From Halalkalibacter oceani (lineage in GTDB: Bacteria > Bacillota > Bacilli > Bacillales > Bacillaceae_D), in assembly GCF_023715705.1 (NCBI RefSeq), contig NZ_JAMBOS010000004.1:1-64000 (forward strand): DNA of 64,000 nt, given 5' to 3'. Below are positions 1-7,909 of this stretch, piece after piece. Both the position numbers and the translations under genes were made by a program. Position 1 is the first letter of the stretch; every line of letters begins with the position of its first letter. The notes below the pieces were generated by a model. That model did not search any database. It was given only the letters and a program-made list of their open reading frames with translations, and was not told where the DNA came from.

Positions 1-1
1 C

Positions 2-55
2 TTCGATGATGAGATGAAGTGGTCGGGAAACCAACTTTATCCTATCATGAAGTGA
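2..55 (+). CDS. C-terminal tail of an unidentified gene cut by the window edge
   Basis: An open frame enters from the left edge and ends at TGA 53-55, giving 17 residues ending GNQLYPIMK. It is followed after about 35 bases by a G/C-rich hairpin, as expected for the end of a transcription unit. The tail is too short to assign a family. Because it stands where the gene controlled by the FMN riboswitch would be expected, and in the opposite orientation, it may belong to an inserted element, but this is inference. Confidence 0.25.
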   Translation, partial: FDDEMKWSGNQLYPIMK

Positions 56-88
56 GGTTTTTTTAATACCACGCTAGAAGCTCTTTTG

Positions 89-111
89 AACCCCCGGCAT
101 AGCCAGGGGTT
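89..111. terminator. G/C-rich hairpin, terminator or insertion-element end
   Basis: The arms AACCCC and GGGGTT enclose CGGCATAGCCA. A T-rich stretch (TTTTC) follows on the plus strand. Hairpins of this general kind also lie near the ends of IS200/IS605-type elements, so it could be an element end rather than a plain terminator; neither reading is proven. Confidence 0.4.
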
Positions 112-128
112 TTCTAAACCACTAAAAG

Positions 129-164
129 AAAAAACCGCCCTTGATCCAAATCAGGGCGGTTTTG
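129..164 (-). terminator. Intrinsic terminator of the FMN riboswitch leader
   Basis: On the minus strand AAAACCGCCCT pairs with AGGGCGGTTTT and is followed by TTTTTTCTTTT. It lies about 140 bases downstream of the FMN aptamer on the same strand, the usual position for the OFF-state terminator of a Bacillaceae RFN leader. Confidence 0.8.
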
Positions 165-303
165 AGATAACGAAATAAACGTACAATTGTGAAAAATTGT
201 CGTCCTATCATGTGCAGCTGCTAAAAAAGGACACACTTCTCCCGTGGAAAATAAGCTCTTTAAAAAAAGCTTACACAGCCTGCCTACAGCGGCACACGTT
301 CGT

Positions 304-449
304 TCCTTCTCCCATCCAGACTTTCACTGTCGGTCCCGGAGTTTCACCAGGTCCACCGTATCTGATTTACGAGATACGGGTCACGGACTAAGAAGCAGCA
401 TTTGCGCTTCATCACCGCCGGTCGGGATTTTCACCCGGCCCCGAAGGAA
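304..449 (-). promoter_or_regulatory. FMN riboswitch (RFN element)
   Basis: Read on the minus strand, the conserved RFN blocks appear in order: TTCGGGGCCGGGTGAAAATC, CCCGACCGGCGGTGATG, a variable arm, then CTGGTGAAACTCCGGGACCG, ACAGTGAAAGTCTGGATGGG and AGAAGG. These are hallmarks of the FMN aptamer. Such RNAs control riboflavin synthesis or transport genes by premature termination, and a terminator follows downstream (129-164). No rib gene starts in the remaining 128 bases before the window edge. Confidence 0.95.
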
Positions 450-485
450 TCGACCAATACGTGGTCTTATTCAACTAATGTTTAA

Positions 486-514
486 ATTGTATCTTTCCAA
501 AATGGTTTCGTCAA
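486..514 (-). promoter_or_regulatory. Sigma-A promoter of the FMN riboswitch leader
   Basis: On the minus strand TTGACG (514-509) and TACAAT (491-486) are separated by 17 bases. The promoter lies about 40 bases upstream of the first conserved RFN block, so it would transcribe the riboswitch. Confidence 0.75.
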
Positions 515-563
515 CTATTTCGATTTCAGAATAATAAATTCTGCGTTAATTTATTTGCCGGAT

Positions 564-710
564 CTATTCATCCTTCTTCTCTTTCTTCTCCAGCTCAGCC
601 AGTTTGGCCAGCAAAATATGCTGCGGCATGTGCATGATTTGTTCGATCGGAACCTGTAGCGATTCCGCCAACTTTTGCGCGGTTTCTGCTGAAATCTGCA
701 ATGGTCTCAT
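564..710 (-). CDS. yycC: YycC-like small protein
   Basis: This 48-residue protein begins MRPLQISAETAQKLAESL and contains the HMPQHILLAKLAELEKK segment. It matches the small YycC-like family of Bacillaceae as recalled; the function is unknown. The ATG overlaps the TGA of the upstream SUKH gene in an ATGA arrangement (710-707), so translation is probably coupled. The sequence predicts an amphipathic helical pair with a charged lysine/glutamate tail, no signal peptide and no membrane segment. It is likely cytoplasmic. Confidence 0.8.
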   Translation of the reverse strand: MRPLQISAETAQKLAESLQVPIEQIMHMPQHILLAKLAELEKKEKKDE

Positions 711-1213
711 TCGGCTGTCCCTCCCTTCTTTTCCTTTTTTGATGGCGCGCGCTGAAACAGCTTGGCGGTGAAGTCTTCAAAGCTCGCGGCAAGACGGTAC
801 TCCTTCCATTCTGCTGAAACAGAGTCCCCTTCATTTGTCATGTAGATCACTTCCGGCTCTGCCAGATGTCGGTAATCGAGAGCAAGCCATGAATCAAAGT
901 CTCCTGTCAACAAAACAAGTCCTTTCGGCAACCCGAATTGTTCCAGGAACAGTGGTGACATCCCGACTCCGCCCGCTGTATCCATTTCGTACAAATACGG
1001 AATAATCGCCGCCTCCCCATCATCAAACAATACATAACGATAGGCCAGTTCGCCGCCATTTTGCTCAAGCATATAGCGGACATACGTATCGGGCAGAGAC
1101 ACACCGAGAAGCTGTTCAACCTCGGTGATCCGCTGAGGCGTCAATGGAACGCCCGGTTTATATTCGGATGGGCTCTTCCAAAATGGGCCACCCTGATAAA
1201 AATCTAAGCTCAT
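707..1213 (-). CDS. SMI1/KNR4 (SUKH) domain protein
   Basis: This 168-residue soluble protein has the SUKH layout: an N-terminal helix (LTPQRITEVEQLLGVSLPD), the YxxYMLEQNGG segment near residue 50, and a central YLYEMD/ DFDSWLALDYR region. SUKH proteins act as immunity proteins against toxins in many bacteria and as housekeeping proteins in others. No toxin gene lies beside it, so an immunity role is not supported here. Its start has the Shine-Dalgarno sequence GAAAGGAG. It overlaps yycC by four bases and probably forms a two-gene unit with it. The C-terminus is lysine-rich. Confidence 0.75.
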   Translation of the reverse strand: MSLDFYQGGPFWKSPSEYKPGVPLTPQRITEVEQLLGVSLPDTYVRYMLEQNGGELAYRYVLFDDGEAAIIPYLYEMDTAGGVGMSPLFLEQFGLPKGLVLLTGDFDSWLALDYRHLAEPEVIYMTNEGDSVSAEWKEYRLAASFEDFTAKLFQRAPSKKEKKGGTAE

Positions 1214-1267
1214 CTGAACGCTCCTTTCCTGCTCTCCCTTAGTATAGCGGAAAAAGCAAGAGCCGCG

Positions 1268-1999
1268 CTATTCTTCCTTCCGATTTATCCGCTCCTCCTG
1301 ACGGATTTCCTCAATGAGATGATTGATGCCGATTACGCGCTCGACATCGATGATAAAGGCGATGCCTTTGCCGGATTGATTTAGCTCGACCCCCGTTTCA
1401 ATCGCTTCGGCGACATGTTTCGTCAGCTGATGATGAATTAATGTCAGAACTATTTCCTTTTCAGGCTCGATTTGAATATTGAATAGCTTTGCTTTTTCGT
1501 GGATGCCGGAGCCGCGACCGGAAAGTATCGTCGCTCCTTCGGCACCAGCTTCCAGTGAGGAGTCAACCACTTTACTCGCATCTCCGCGGTTGACAATCGT
1601 CACAATCAGATCAAATCTTTTAGCTGGATCTGTCATTATTTGCTCCTCCTCCACTTGTTCATCCACCTTACTCCCCGGGGCGAGAGTAACGATCCCCAAT
1701 ACGTTTTCCACATTGATGATCATCCCGATCCCTTTGCCGGACTGATTCAACTGGACTCTCTTCATGACGCTGTCGGCAATCGTTTCCATCACCGGACCTG
1801 GAGCAATCGTTAAGACGACTTCCTTTTCATAACTTAGCGGGATTCCGAAAAAGCTTTTTTTCTCATGAATGCCGCTTCCCTTCGCTAATAACACAGTCGC
1901 TCCCCGCGCCCCCGCCTCTTTCGTAGCACGGACGACCTGTTTTCCGTCGCTTTTTTTGACGATCGTGATTAATAATTTATGACCCTGACTCGGCTTCAT
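1268..1999 (-). CDS. Tandem PII-like regulatory protein
   Basis: The 243-residue protein contains two PII-like repeats (about residues 8-105 and 128-225). Each has KLLITIV or DLIVTIV at its start, a GATxLxxxGSGIHEK turn, and an LNQSGKGI segment near the end with I-N/DVExVxGI. PII proteins sense nucleotides and 2-oxoglutarate and bind transporters or enzymes. Here the gene overlaps the end of a DUF1538 membrane gene, the typical partner, so it probably regulates that protein. The start at 1999 follows AGGGG; 2023 is an alternative with AGGA upstream. Two domains in one chain would make a trimer only by an unusual arrangement. Confidence 0.8.
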   Translation of the reverse strand: MKPSQGHKLLITIVKKSDGKQVVRATKEAGARGATVLLAKGSGIHEKKSFFGIPLSYEKEVVLTIAPGPVMETIADSVMKRVQLNQSGKGIGMIINVENVLGIVTLAPGSKVDEQVEEEQIMTDPAKRFDLIVTIVNRGDASKVVDSSLEAGAEGATILSGRGSGIHEKAKLFNIQIEPEKEIVLTLIHHQLTKHVAEAIETGVELNQSGKGIAFIIDVERVIGINHLIEEIRQEERINRKEE

Positions 2000-2723
2000 C
2001 TTTACCCCTGCCTTTCCGTTCATAAAGTATTCCTAACAGTAGCACTGACAAAATAGGCGCTAATGCGACCAACGCGATCATGCCAAAGCCATCCAATAAC
2101 GGGTCTCTTCCTTCAATTGCTGAGGCTACACCAACGGCAATCGCCAAAATAAAGGTGACCGTCATCGGACCAGTAGCGACGCCGCCTGAATCAAAGGCGA
2201 TCGCAATAAATGTTTTTGATACGAGCAGCATCAAAATCAGCACGAGCGCATAGCCAGGTATGAGATAATACCATAACGAAAAACCGAGGAGAATCCGCAG
2301 CATCGACAAGGCAATCGATACGCCAACACCGATTGACAATGTATAAAGCATCACTTTCTCTGAAATGTACCCACCCGAAATCTGTTCGACCTGTTCATTC
2401 ATAATGCGAACGGCAGGCTCGGCAAAGGTCGCCACAAAACCGAGGACAAAGCCGATCGGCACAAGCACCCAGTTAAAGGACAGTCCGCCGAGATTCTCTC
2501 CTATCACCTCTCCGGCTGGAAAAAAGCCGACATGAACACCTTGCAGAAAGAGAGCTAAGCCGAGAAAGGAGAGCAACATCCCAATTAAAATATGGAGGAT
2601 GCGCTTTTTTTCCAGCTTCAGAAAAAGCAACTGAAACACGATAAAAAAGATCAGCAACGGCAATAAAGCGAATGTTACTTCAAGCAGCACATGATGAAAC
2701 CCTTCGAAAATGGTGACGTTCAT
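1977..2723 (-). CDS. DUF1538 family membrane protein, intact copy
   Basis: This 248-residue protein has about seven hydrophobic segments. Conserved elements are GVHVGFFPAGEVIGE, FVATFAEPAVRIMNEQVE, ISGGYIS and AFDSGGVATGPMTV. The ATG sits in an ATGA overlap with the upstream paralogue (2723-2720). The family's transport function is not established, but pairing of two DUF1538 proteins with a PII-like protein suggests a regulated channel or transporter. The longer open frame to 2975 has no support: it overlaps the upstream gene in another frame and lacks a ribosome binding site. Confidence 0.85.
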   Translation of the reverse strand: MNVTIFEGFHHVLLEVTFALLPLLIFFIVFQLLFLKLEKKRILHILIGMLLSFLGLALFLQGVHVGFFPAGEVIGENLGGLSFNWVLVPIGFVLGFVATFAEPAVRIMNEQVEQISGGYISEKVMLYTLSIGVGVSIALSMLRILLGFSLWYYLIPGYALVLILMLLVSKTFIAIAFDSGGVATGPMTVTFILAIAVGVASAIEGRDPLLDGFGMIALVALAPILSVLLLGILYERKGRGKDEAESGS

Positions 2724-3412
2724 CCATAAATCACCCCTAACACAAGAACGGCCAATATCGGTCCGATTGAGGCCAGGGCTACGAGTCCAAAGCTGTCGCT
2801 CGATGAACTTTTTCCACGCAGCACCGAGGTGACACCTACTCCTAGCGCTAAAATAAACGGGACTGTCATCGGTCCTGTTGTCACGCCGCCCGCATCGAAG
2901 GAAATAGGAACAAAATCGTCGGCTGTAAACGCGGCCAGGATGAAGACAGCCGCATATCCGCCAAGCAGGAGCCACTTCAATTCAATGCCGAAAATGATCC
3001 GCAGCATCGCCAGCGCGACAAAAATTGCCACCCCAATCGCCACAGCATAGATCAGCACCATTTGCGAAATACCACCGCCGGATACAGTCTCAATCTAACT
3101 GGACAGCACGCGGACATCAGGCTCGGCTATCGTCACAACGAATCCTACTATAAAGCCGACCAGAATAATCAGCCATACTTTATTTGTTTTCGACAACGTT
3201 GAGCCAATCATTTCCCCGATCGGCAGCAGCCCGATATGTACCCCGATTAAAAACAAAAATAATCCTGAGCTGACGAGGATCACACCGATTAGAAATTGGA
3301 GAAAGACATCCAGTGGCAGAGAGATTAACGTAAACTGTAAAACAATAATCACGGCTGTGATCGGTATTATTGCAAATACGACTTCTTTAAACGTGTCTTT
3401 TATGTCTTGCAT
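2720..3412 (-). pseudogene. DUF1538 family membrane protein with in-frame amber stop
   Basis: The gene encodes a 230-residue relative of its neighbour but is split by a TAG codon at 3097-3095. Before the stop the frame ends IAEPDVRVLSS; after it the same frame continues IETVSGGGISQMVLIYAVAIG to the TGA at 2720. Alignment with the intact copy (AEPAVRIMNEQVEQISGGYIS) places a glutamine at the stop, so a single CAG to TAG change explains it. No other damage is visible. It may be a recent pseudogene, a read-through gene, two half-proteins (the second could start at 3061) or a sequencing error. Confidence 0.85.
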
Positions 3413-3514
3413 CCATTTTCCCCTCCGGTCTTTCTTGGCCCTTTTTATCCTTCATTCCCATTTAGCGGCCTGTTTGAAACAAATGGACATGTAAAGCGCA
3501 TTCAAAAAAGAAGA

Positions 3515-3553
3515 GACTGCTGAAAAAGTACGATTTTCACTCTTTCAGCAGCC
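3515..3553 (-). terminator. Terminator-like hairpin
   Basis: GGCTGCTGAAAGAG pairs with CTTTTTCAGCAGTC on the minus strand, followed by TCTTCTTTTTT. It lies downstream of the methyltransferase gene and upstream of the DUF1538 genes, so it ends the methyltransferase transcript. Confidence 0.8.
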
Positions 3554-3616
3554 TTTTCCTAATGAACGTAGCCACGAAAAAGGAAGTTTTTCAACGCCTC
3601 CCTTGATGCTGTTTTA

Positions 3617-4390
3617 TCAGGTTTTTTCAGCCATAAGCATCAGTTCGTCAACCGTGACAGCATGAATCGTCCCGCCTGCTTCCTGCACGTGATAATAGGA
3701 CTTACAAACCGGATCCGCTGACTCGATATAACGGTTGACCTCATATACTTGCTCGGCGTTCTCTGTCGTTCTTTTCACCCATACAGGATAGTCATATGTT
3801 TTCTTTTTCAGCTCTTTGCGCGTAACAACGAGCTGTCCGCCGCCAATCAGGCTGCTCCATTCTTTCTCAGACAAACAGCGGACATGGCTGTGATCGCGCT
3901 TTTTTTCAAATGTGTTCATGAAGGTTGCCAGCTGATCATCCTCCGGCACTACATTGTCGATAAGCAAAAAGCGCCCACCCGGCTTCAGCACTCGTGCCGC
4001 TTCCCTCACAAAGGCTTCCGGATCCGGAAAATGATGCGGAGCGATCCGGCATGTCACAATGTCGAAGCTCTGTTCCAAAAACGGTAGCGCTTCGGCATCG
4101 GCCAGCACGTAGAAAATATTTCCGATCTGCTGTAAATGCTGTCTCGTATTGGCGAGCATTTCCTTTGTCAGATCGGTGGCGACTACCTGTTTCACTGCCG
4201 TCGCCAGTTTTTTCGCCACATGGCCGCCACCTGTCGCAATATCCAATGCGATCTCGGCGTCATCTGGCTGAAGCCATTCAAGCAATTGATCGAGATCGCT
4301 GCTTTGGGCATGTGACCGGCTCTTCACATATTCATTCGCATTACGGCTGAATTGCTGTTTTACCCTGTTTTTTGCTTCTTCGCTCATCAT
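3617..4390 (-). CDS. Class I SAM-dependent methyltransferase
   Basis: The 257-residue soluble protein carries the SAM-binding motif I ALDIATGGGHVAKKLA (about residues 46-62), motif II DAEALPF and a post-motif ARVLKPGGRFLLIDNV, which places it among UbiE/Coq5-like methyltransferases similar to Bacillus YcgJ. The substrate is unknown. The ATG at 4390 was chosen because AAAGGA lies five bases upstream; the frame extends further without a better signal. A strong hairpin follows the gene, and the neighbours are not functionally related. Confidence 0.85.
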   Translation of the reverse strand: MMSEEAKNRVKQQFSRNANEYVKSRSHAQSSDLDQLLEWLQPDDAEIALDIATGGGHVAKKLATAVKQVVATDLTKEMLANTRQHLQQIGNIFYVLADAEALPFLEQSFDIVTCRIAPHHFPDPEAFVREAARVLKPGGRFLLIDNVVPEDDQLATFMNTFEKKRDHSHVRCLSEKEWSSLIGGGQLVVTRKELKKKTYDYPVWVKRTTENAEQVYEVNRYIESADPVCKSYYHVQEAGGTIHAVTVDELMLMAEKT

Positions 4391-4492
4391 TACCATCCTT
4401 TCTTCATAGCTGGCCCTACCATTACTTAATCTATATGTAGAAAGACTAAAAAACAGTAAGAATAGAACGATCACTGCTGAGAGCCTGCCAGT

Positions 4493-5479
4493 TTAGCGGG
4501 CGAATTTTTCAAGAAAACGCTGAGGATATTCACTTGGCAGCTTACTGACGTCATCAAGCTTCTGCCATTGTTCAGAAGTGAGCTGCCAGCCGGTACTGCC
4601 GAGGTTTTCTTCAAATTGCTCAAAGCTTGTCGCCCCGAAAATAGGGGAAGTGATCTCTTCCTTTTGCAGCAGCCAGTTAAGCGCAATCTGCCCTGGCGTT
4701 TTACCACTCTCGTCAGCTACGTCATATACCGCTTCAAGGATCGCAAAGTTTTTCTCAAGAGCGCGCTTCTCCCAGCTCGATTCGCCCACCCCTCTCGACA
4801 GCCGGCCGGATTGTGGGGTTTCTCCCTTTTGATATTTCCCAGTCAAAAAGCCGCCGCCGAGCGGCGCCCATGGAAGCACACCGACGTTTTCCTCTTTGCA
4901 AAGCGGAAGCATCTCCCGGTCCATTTCGCGGTTGATCAGGCTGTATTGCGGCTGAATCGAAATGAAGCGGGCCAGGTGGTGAAATTCGCTATACGACAAA
5001 GCTTTCATCATCTGCCACGCCAAAAAATTAGAGCAGCCGATATAGCGCACTTTCCCGGCACGGACAAGATCATCAAGGGCGCGGACCGCTTCTTCAATCG
5101 GCGTTATATTATCCCATACATGGAGCTGGTAAAGGTCAATATAGTCCGTTCCGAGCCGCCTAAGGCTCTGGTCAACTCCTTCCATGATCCGGTGACGGGA
5201 ATAACCGAAATCATTCGGACCTTTACCAACTCGCATCCTGACCTTTGTCGCCAGCACGACTTCACTGCGTCTGTCTTTGATCGCTTTGCCAACAATACGC
5301 TCTGATTCTCCTTTGACATACACATCGGCCGTATCAAGAAAATTGCCGCCACGATCAAGAAAACGATGGATCATTTCAATCGAATCAGCCTCATTGACCT
5401 CATTGCCGAACGTCATCGTCCCTAGACAGAGCTCAGACACTAACAGACCGCTTTTCCCCAACTGATTATATCGCATCAT
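4493..5479 (-). CDS. Aldo/keto reductase
   Basis: The 328-residue protein shows the AKR barrel signatures: LGTMTFG, the catalytic DTADVY aspartate/tyrosine pair, LATKVRM with the catalytic lysine, and YQLHVWD with the histidine. The C-terminal GATSFEQFEENL binds the NADPH phosphate in this superfamily. It would reduce aldehydes or ketones with NADPH; no substrate can be inferred. The ATG at 5479 has AGGAG five bases upstream, so the longer frame to 5518 is less likely. It appears to be monocistronic. Confidence 0.88.
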   Translation of the reverse strand: MMRYNQLGKSGLLVSELCLGTMTFGNEVNEADSIEMIHRFLDRGGNFLDTADVYVKGESERIVGKAIKDRRSEVVLATKVRMRVGKGPNDFGYSRHRIMEGVDQSLRRLGTDYIDLYQLHVWDNITPIEEAVRALDDLVRAGKVRYIGCSNFLAWQMMKALSYSEFHHLARFISIQPQYSLINREMDREMLPLCKEENVGVLPWAPLGGGFLTGKYQKGETPQSGRLSRGVGESSWEKRALEKNFAILEAVYDVADESGKTPGQIALNWLLQKEEITSPIFGATSFEQFEENLGSTGWQLTSEQWQKLDDVSKLPSEYPQRFLEKFAR

Positions 5480-5542
5480 AACCTCTCCTTTTCCTTCTTC
5501 TCCACTCCTTTTTAGCATAGTTGATTTTTCTACCTATTGCAT

Positions 5543-6655
5543 CTATCTTTCTTGCTGTTCAAGATCGACTTTTATTAGATAATCGTCAGAATCTTGTGGA
5601 ACCCCTCTTCCATCACGATTATTCGTGATAAAATACAGCGATTGCCCATCAACAAAAAGGTCACGAATTCTGCCGAACCCTTCGAGCCATGTGACAAATT
5701 CAGACGTTTGCAAGTTAAGCGCATAAATCGCTTCGCCCCGCAGTCCCGCCACATACAACACGTCTTTTGCAACCGCCGCTCCCGAAGGTGCCCATGTGTC
5801 CTCGCCAGAATGGATCAAGGGAGCGCTCAAGCCCTCTTCCGTCTCATCCCCTCTGACGATCGGCCAGCCATAATTCACGCCCGCTTCAATTAGATTGATT
5901 TCATCGTACGCGCTTGAGCCGTGCTCACTGCTGTATAGAGTGCCGTCCTCATCCCAGGCCAGCCCTTGCGGATTACGGTGCCCGTATGAATAGACGTAGG
6001 AATCCTCCCAAGGGTTATCATCAGGAACCGTTCCATCAAGCTCAAGCCGGAGTATCGTTCCCGCCATTGCCTCACGCTCCTGAGCCAGCTCCTCGATCCC
6101 GGCGTCTCCGGTTGTTGCGTACAGCTTTTCATCTGGTCCCATTGCCAGTCTGCCTCCATTGTGAATTCTCCCCCCAGGGATCCCGGCAAGCACTTCCTCC
6201 TCTTCTATCCATTGTCCGTCATCATCCGACTGGCTGATGACCGCGATCCGATTTAAGATTTGACCTTCTTCCTGATATGTGTGATAGACAAAAGCACGGC
6301 CATCCTCGGCGTAATCCGGCGACAGCACAAAGCCAAGCAGGCCGCCTTCTCCTTCAGCCAGTTCGTCATGCTCAAGCACAACCTCCGCTCTCGTATCACG
6401 TCCCTCTTCAATCGTCACAATGCTTCCATTCCGCTCGGTAATGAAGAGCGTTTCTCCTGATTTCTCAATCGCCCACGGCACCTCCAGCTGCTCGGTGACA
6501 ACCTCAATCGGCTCCGGCTCTTCAGCTTGTCCAGCCTCCCCGTCAGTTGTTTCAGTCGCTCCCTCCTGAATCGGTTCCTCGAGGCTTTCTTCTGGTCCAT
6601 CATCCGAGCAGGCCGCCAATCCAGCAATCAGTGCCATTATTAACAAATATTTCAT
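5543..6655 (-). CDS. PQQ-dependent sugar dehydrogenase-like lipoprotein
   Basis: This 370-residue protein starts with a lipoprotein signal (lipobox GLAAC, cysteine about 21) and a Glu-rich linker. The rest is a soluble glucose dehydrogenase type beta-propeller: GGLLGFVLSPDYAEDG, RIHNGGRLAMGPDEKLYATT, YGHRNPQGLAWD and the calcium-site EHGSSAYDEIN. Members oxidise aldose sugars at the outer face of the membrane using PQQ. No PQQ synthesis genes are present in the window, so the cofactor may be scavenged or absent. The start follows GGAGGTG by six bases. Confidence 0.85.
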   Translation of the reverse strand: MKYLLIMALIAGLAACSDDGPEESLEEPIQEGATETTDGEAGQAEEPEPIEVVTEQLEVPWAIEKSGETLFITERNGSIVTIEEGRDTRAEVVLEHDELAEGEGGLLGFVLSPDYAEDGRAFVYHTYQEEGQILNRIAVISQSDDDGQWIEEEEVLAGIPGGRIHNGGRLAMGPDEKLYATTGDAGIEELAQEREAMAGTILRLELDGTVPDDNPWEDSYVYSYGHRNPQGLAWDEDGTLYSSEHGSSAYDEINLIEAGVNYGWPIVRGDETEEGLSAPLIHSGEDTWAPSGAAVAKDVLYVAGLRGEAIYALNLQTSEFVTWLEGFGRIRDLFVDGQSLYFITNNRDGRGVPQDSDDYLIKVDLEQQER

Positions 6656-6768
6656 TTTAAACACCTCCATTACGCTTATTCACCGCCAACCGGCTTGTTA
6701 AACGTCTTGAGTCCAGACGCAGCCGAAACAATGTGCAGGGGCATTCCTTATCAACTTCTTTGAAAAAA

Positions 6769-6822
6769 GCGCCAAAAGGCTGCTCCAAAAGGTTCATCTC
6801 CCTTTTGAAACAGCCCCGGCGC
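6769..6822 (-). terminator. Terminator of the ylmB-thiY unit, AAAAGG/CCTTTT family
   Basis: On the minus strand GCGCC... pairs with GGCGC and the inner arms GGGCTGTTTCAAAAGG and CCTTTTGGAGCAGCC pair with a few mismatches; TTTTTT follows. It closes the thiamin salvage transcript and belongs to the dispersed hairpin family described in the findings. Confidence 0.8.
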
Positions 6823-6850
6823 TTGTCCATGGTCCGTTAAACTCCCGGCA

Positions 6851-7888
6851 TCACTCTTCTGCCAGATTTACATAGATATCAGCAAGCTCTGGAGCCTGTT
6901 CAATCAACTCATAATCGAGCATCCAGTCAATCGTTTCCTGCCATGCGGCTTCGTCCTGGCTGCCGAAGCCTGAGTCAGAGGCCATTTTCGGTAAAAGAAT
7001 GTCGAGGCTTTCCTGCTCGACTTCCTCAATTAAAGGAAAATTTGCTTCATCCTGTTCAGCGAAGAGAATCGCTAACGCTTCATCCGGCTGCTCGGTCATA
7101 AATTGATACCCTTTTGTTGCGGCGCGCCAGAAAGCAGCAATATCCGCCTCGCGCTCCTGCCAGGTCTCATCGTTCGTGACGACAACAAGCTCATAATAGC
7201 TTGGCACTCCGTAGTCGACCGGATTAAAATAGCGGGTTTCATAGCCATTATGCCGCAGCACGGGCACTTCATGATTGATGTATGCCCCAAGGACAGCGTC
7301 AACCTGACCGCTTACAATCGATGACCCTAATTCAAAACCGACATCAATCATTTGCACCTCATCGGGATTTCCGCCATCATGCTGAACAATTGTTTTTAAA
7401 ATTGATTCATTCAACGGAATACCTGGATAACCAACCTGCTTCCCCTCCAAATCCTTCGGCGACTGAATACTGCTATCCTCTAAAAAGACAGCATGATTAA
7501 GCGGTGAGCGGACAATCGCCGCCACAGACTTGACCGGAACATCCTGCGTTGCGCGGGCGACAACAACATCCGGTTGATAGGTGATCCCAAGAGTCATTTG
7601 TCCAGCAGCCGCTAAATTGATCGGATCGGTCGGGTTCGTCGGAAAATGAATCTCGACATCGAGACCTTCCTCCGCAAAGAATCCCTGTTCCTGGGCGACA
7701 TAGAGGAAGCTGTGCACCGCATTCGGATACCAGTCGAGCATAATATCAATTTTGGCAAGCTCAGCTTCCTGCCCAGCTTCCGAATTTTGCCCCTCAGCCG
7801 CCTCCTCAGTTGGCGCCTGCTCTTCTCCGCACGCCGTTACCATCGCCATACTTACTGTAAACAAACCAGCTATAATCCATTTTTTCAT
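6851..7888 (-). CDS. thiY: Thiamin pyrimidine-precursor binding lipoprotein (ThiY-like)
   Basis: The 345-residue NMT1/THI5-like substrate-binding protein has a lipobox (VTAC), an acidic linker and the family's opening KIDIMLDWYPNAVHSFLYVA. The ThiY family binds N-formyl-4-amino-5-aminomethyl-2-methylpyrimidine, a thiamin breakdown product, for import. It lies 21 bases after ylmB, whose product removes that formyl group, behind a TPP riboswitch. The permease and ATPase (ThiX, ThiZ) expected in the same operon are absent here; either they are elsewhere or another ABC pair is used. Confidence 0.85.
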   Translation of the reverse strand: MKKWIIAGLFTVSMAMVTACGEEQAPTEEAAEGQNSEAGQEAELAKIDIMLDWYPNAVHSFLYVAQEQGFFAEEGLDVEIHFPTNPTDPINLAAAGQMTLGITYQPDVVVARATQDVPVKSVAAIVRSPLNHAVFLEDSSIQSPKDLEGKQVGYPGIPLNESILKTIVQHDGGNPDEVQMIDVGFELGSSIVSGQVDAVLGAYINHEVPVLRHNGYETRYFNPVDYGVPSYYELVVVTNDETWQEREADIAAFWRAATKGYQFMTEQPDEALAILFAEQDEANFPLIEEVEQESLDILLPKMASDSGFGSQDEAAWQETIDWMLDYELIEQAPELADIYVNLAEE

Positions 7889-7909
7889 CGTCTTCTCCCC
7901 ATTTCTAGC

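Noticed and set aside
1977-2975. 332-residue reading frame extending the intact DUF1538 gene upstream
   Set aside because: It runs through the coding region of the upstream gene in another frame; the ATGA overlap start at 2723 fits the family.
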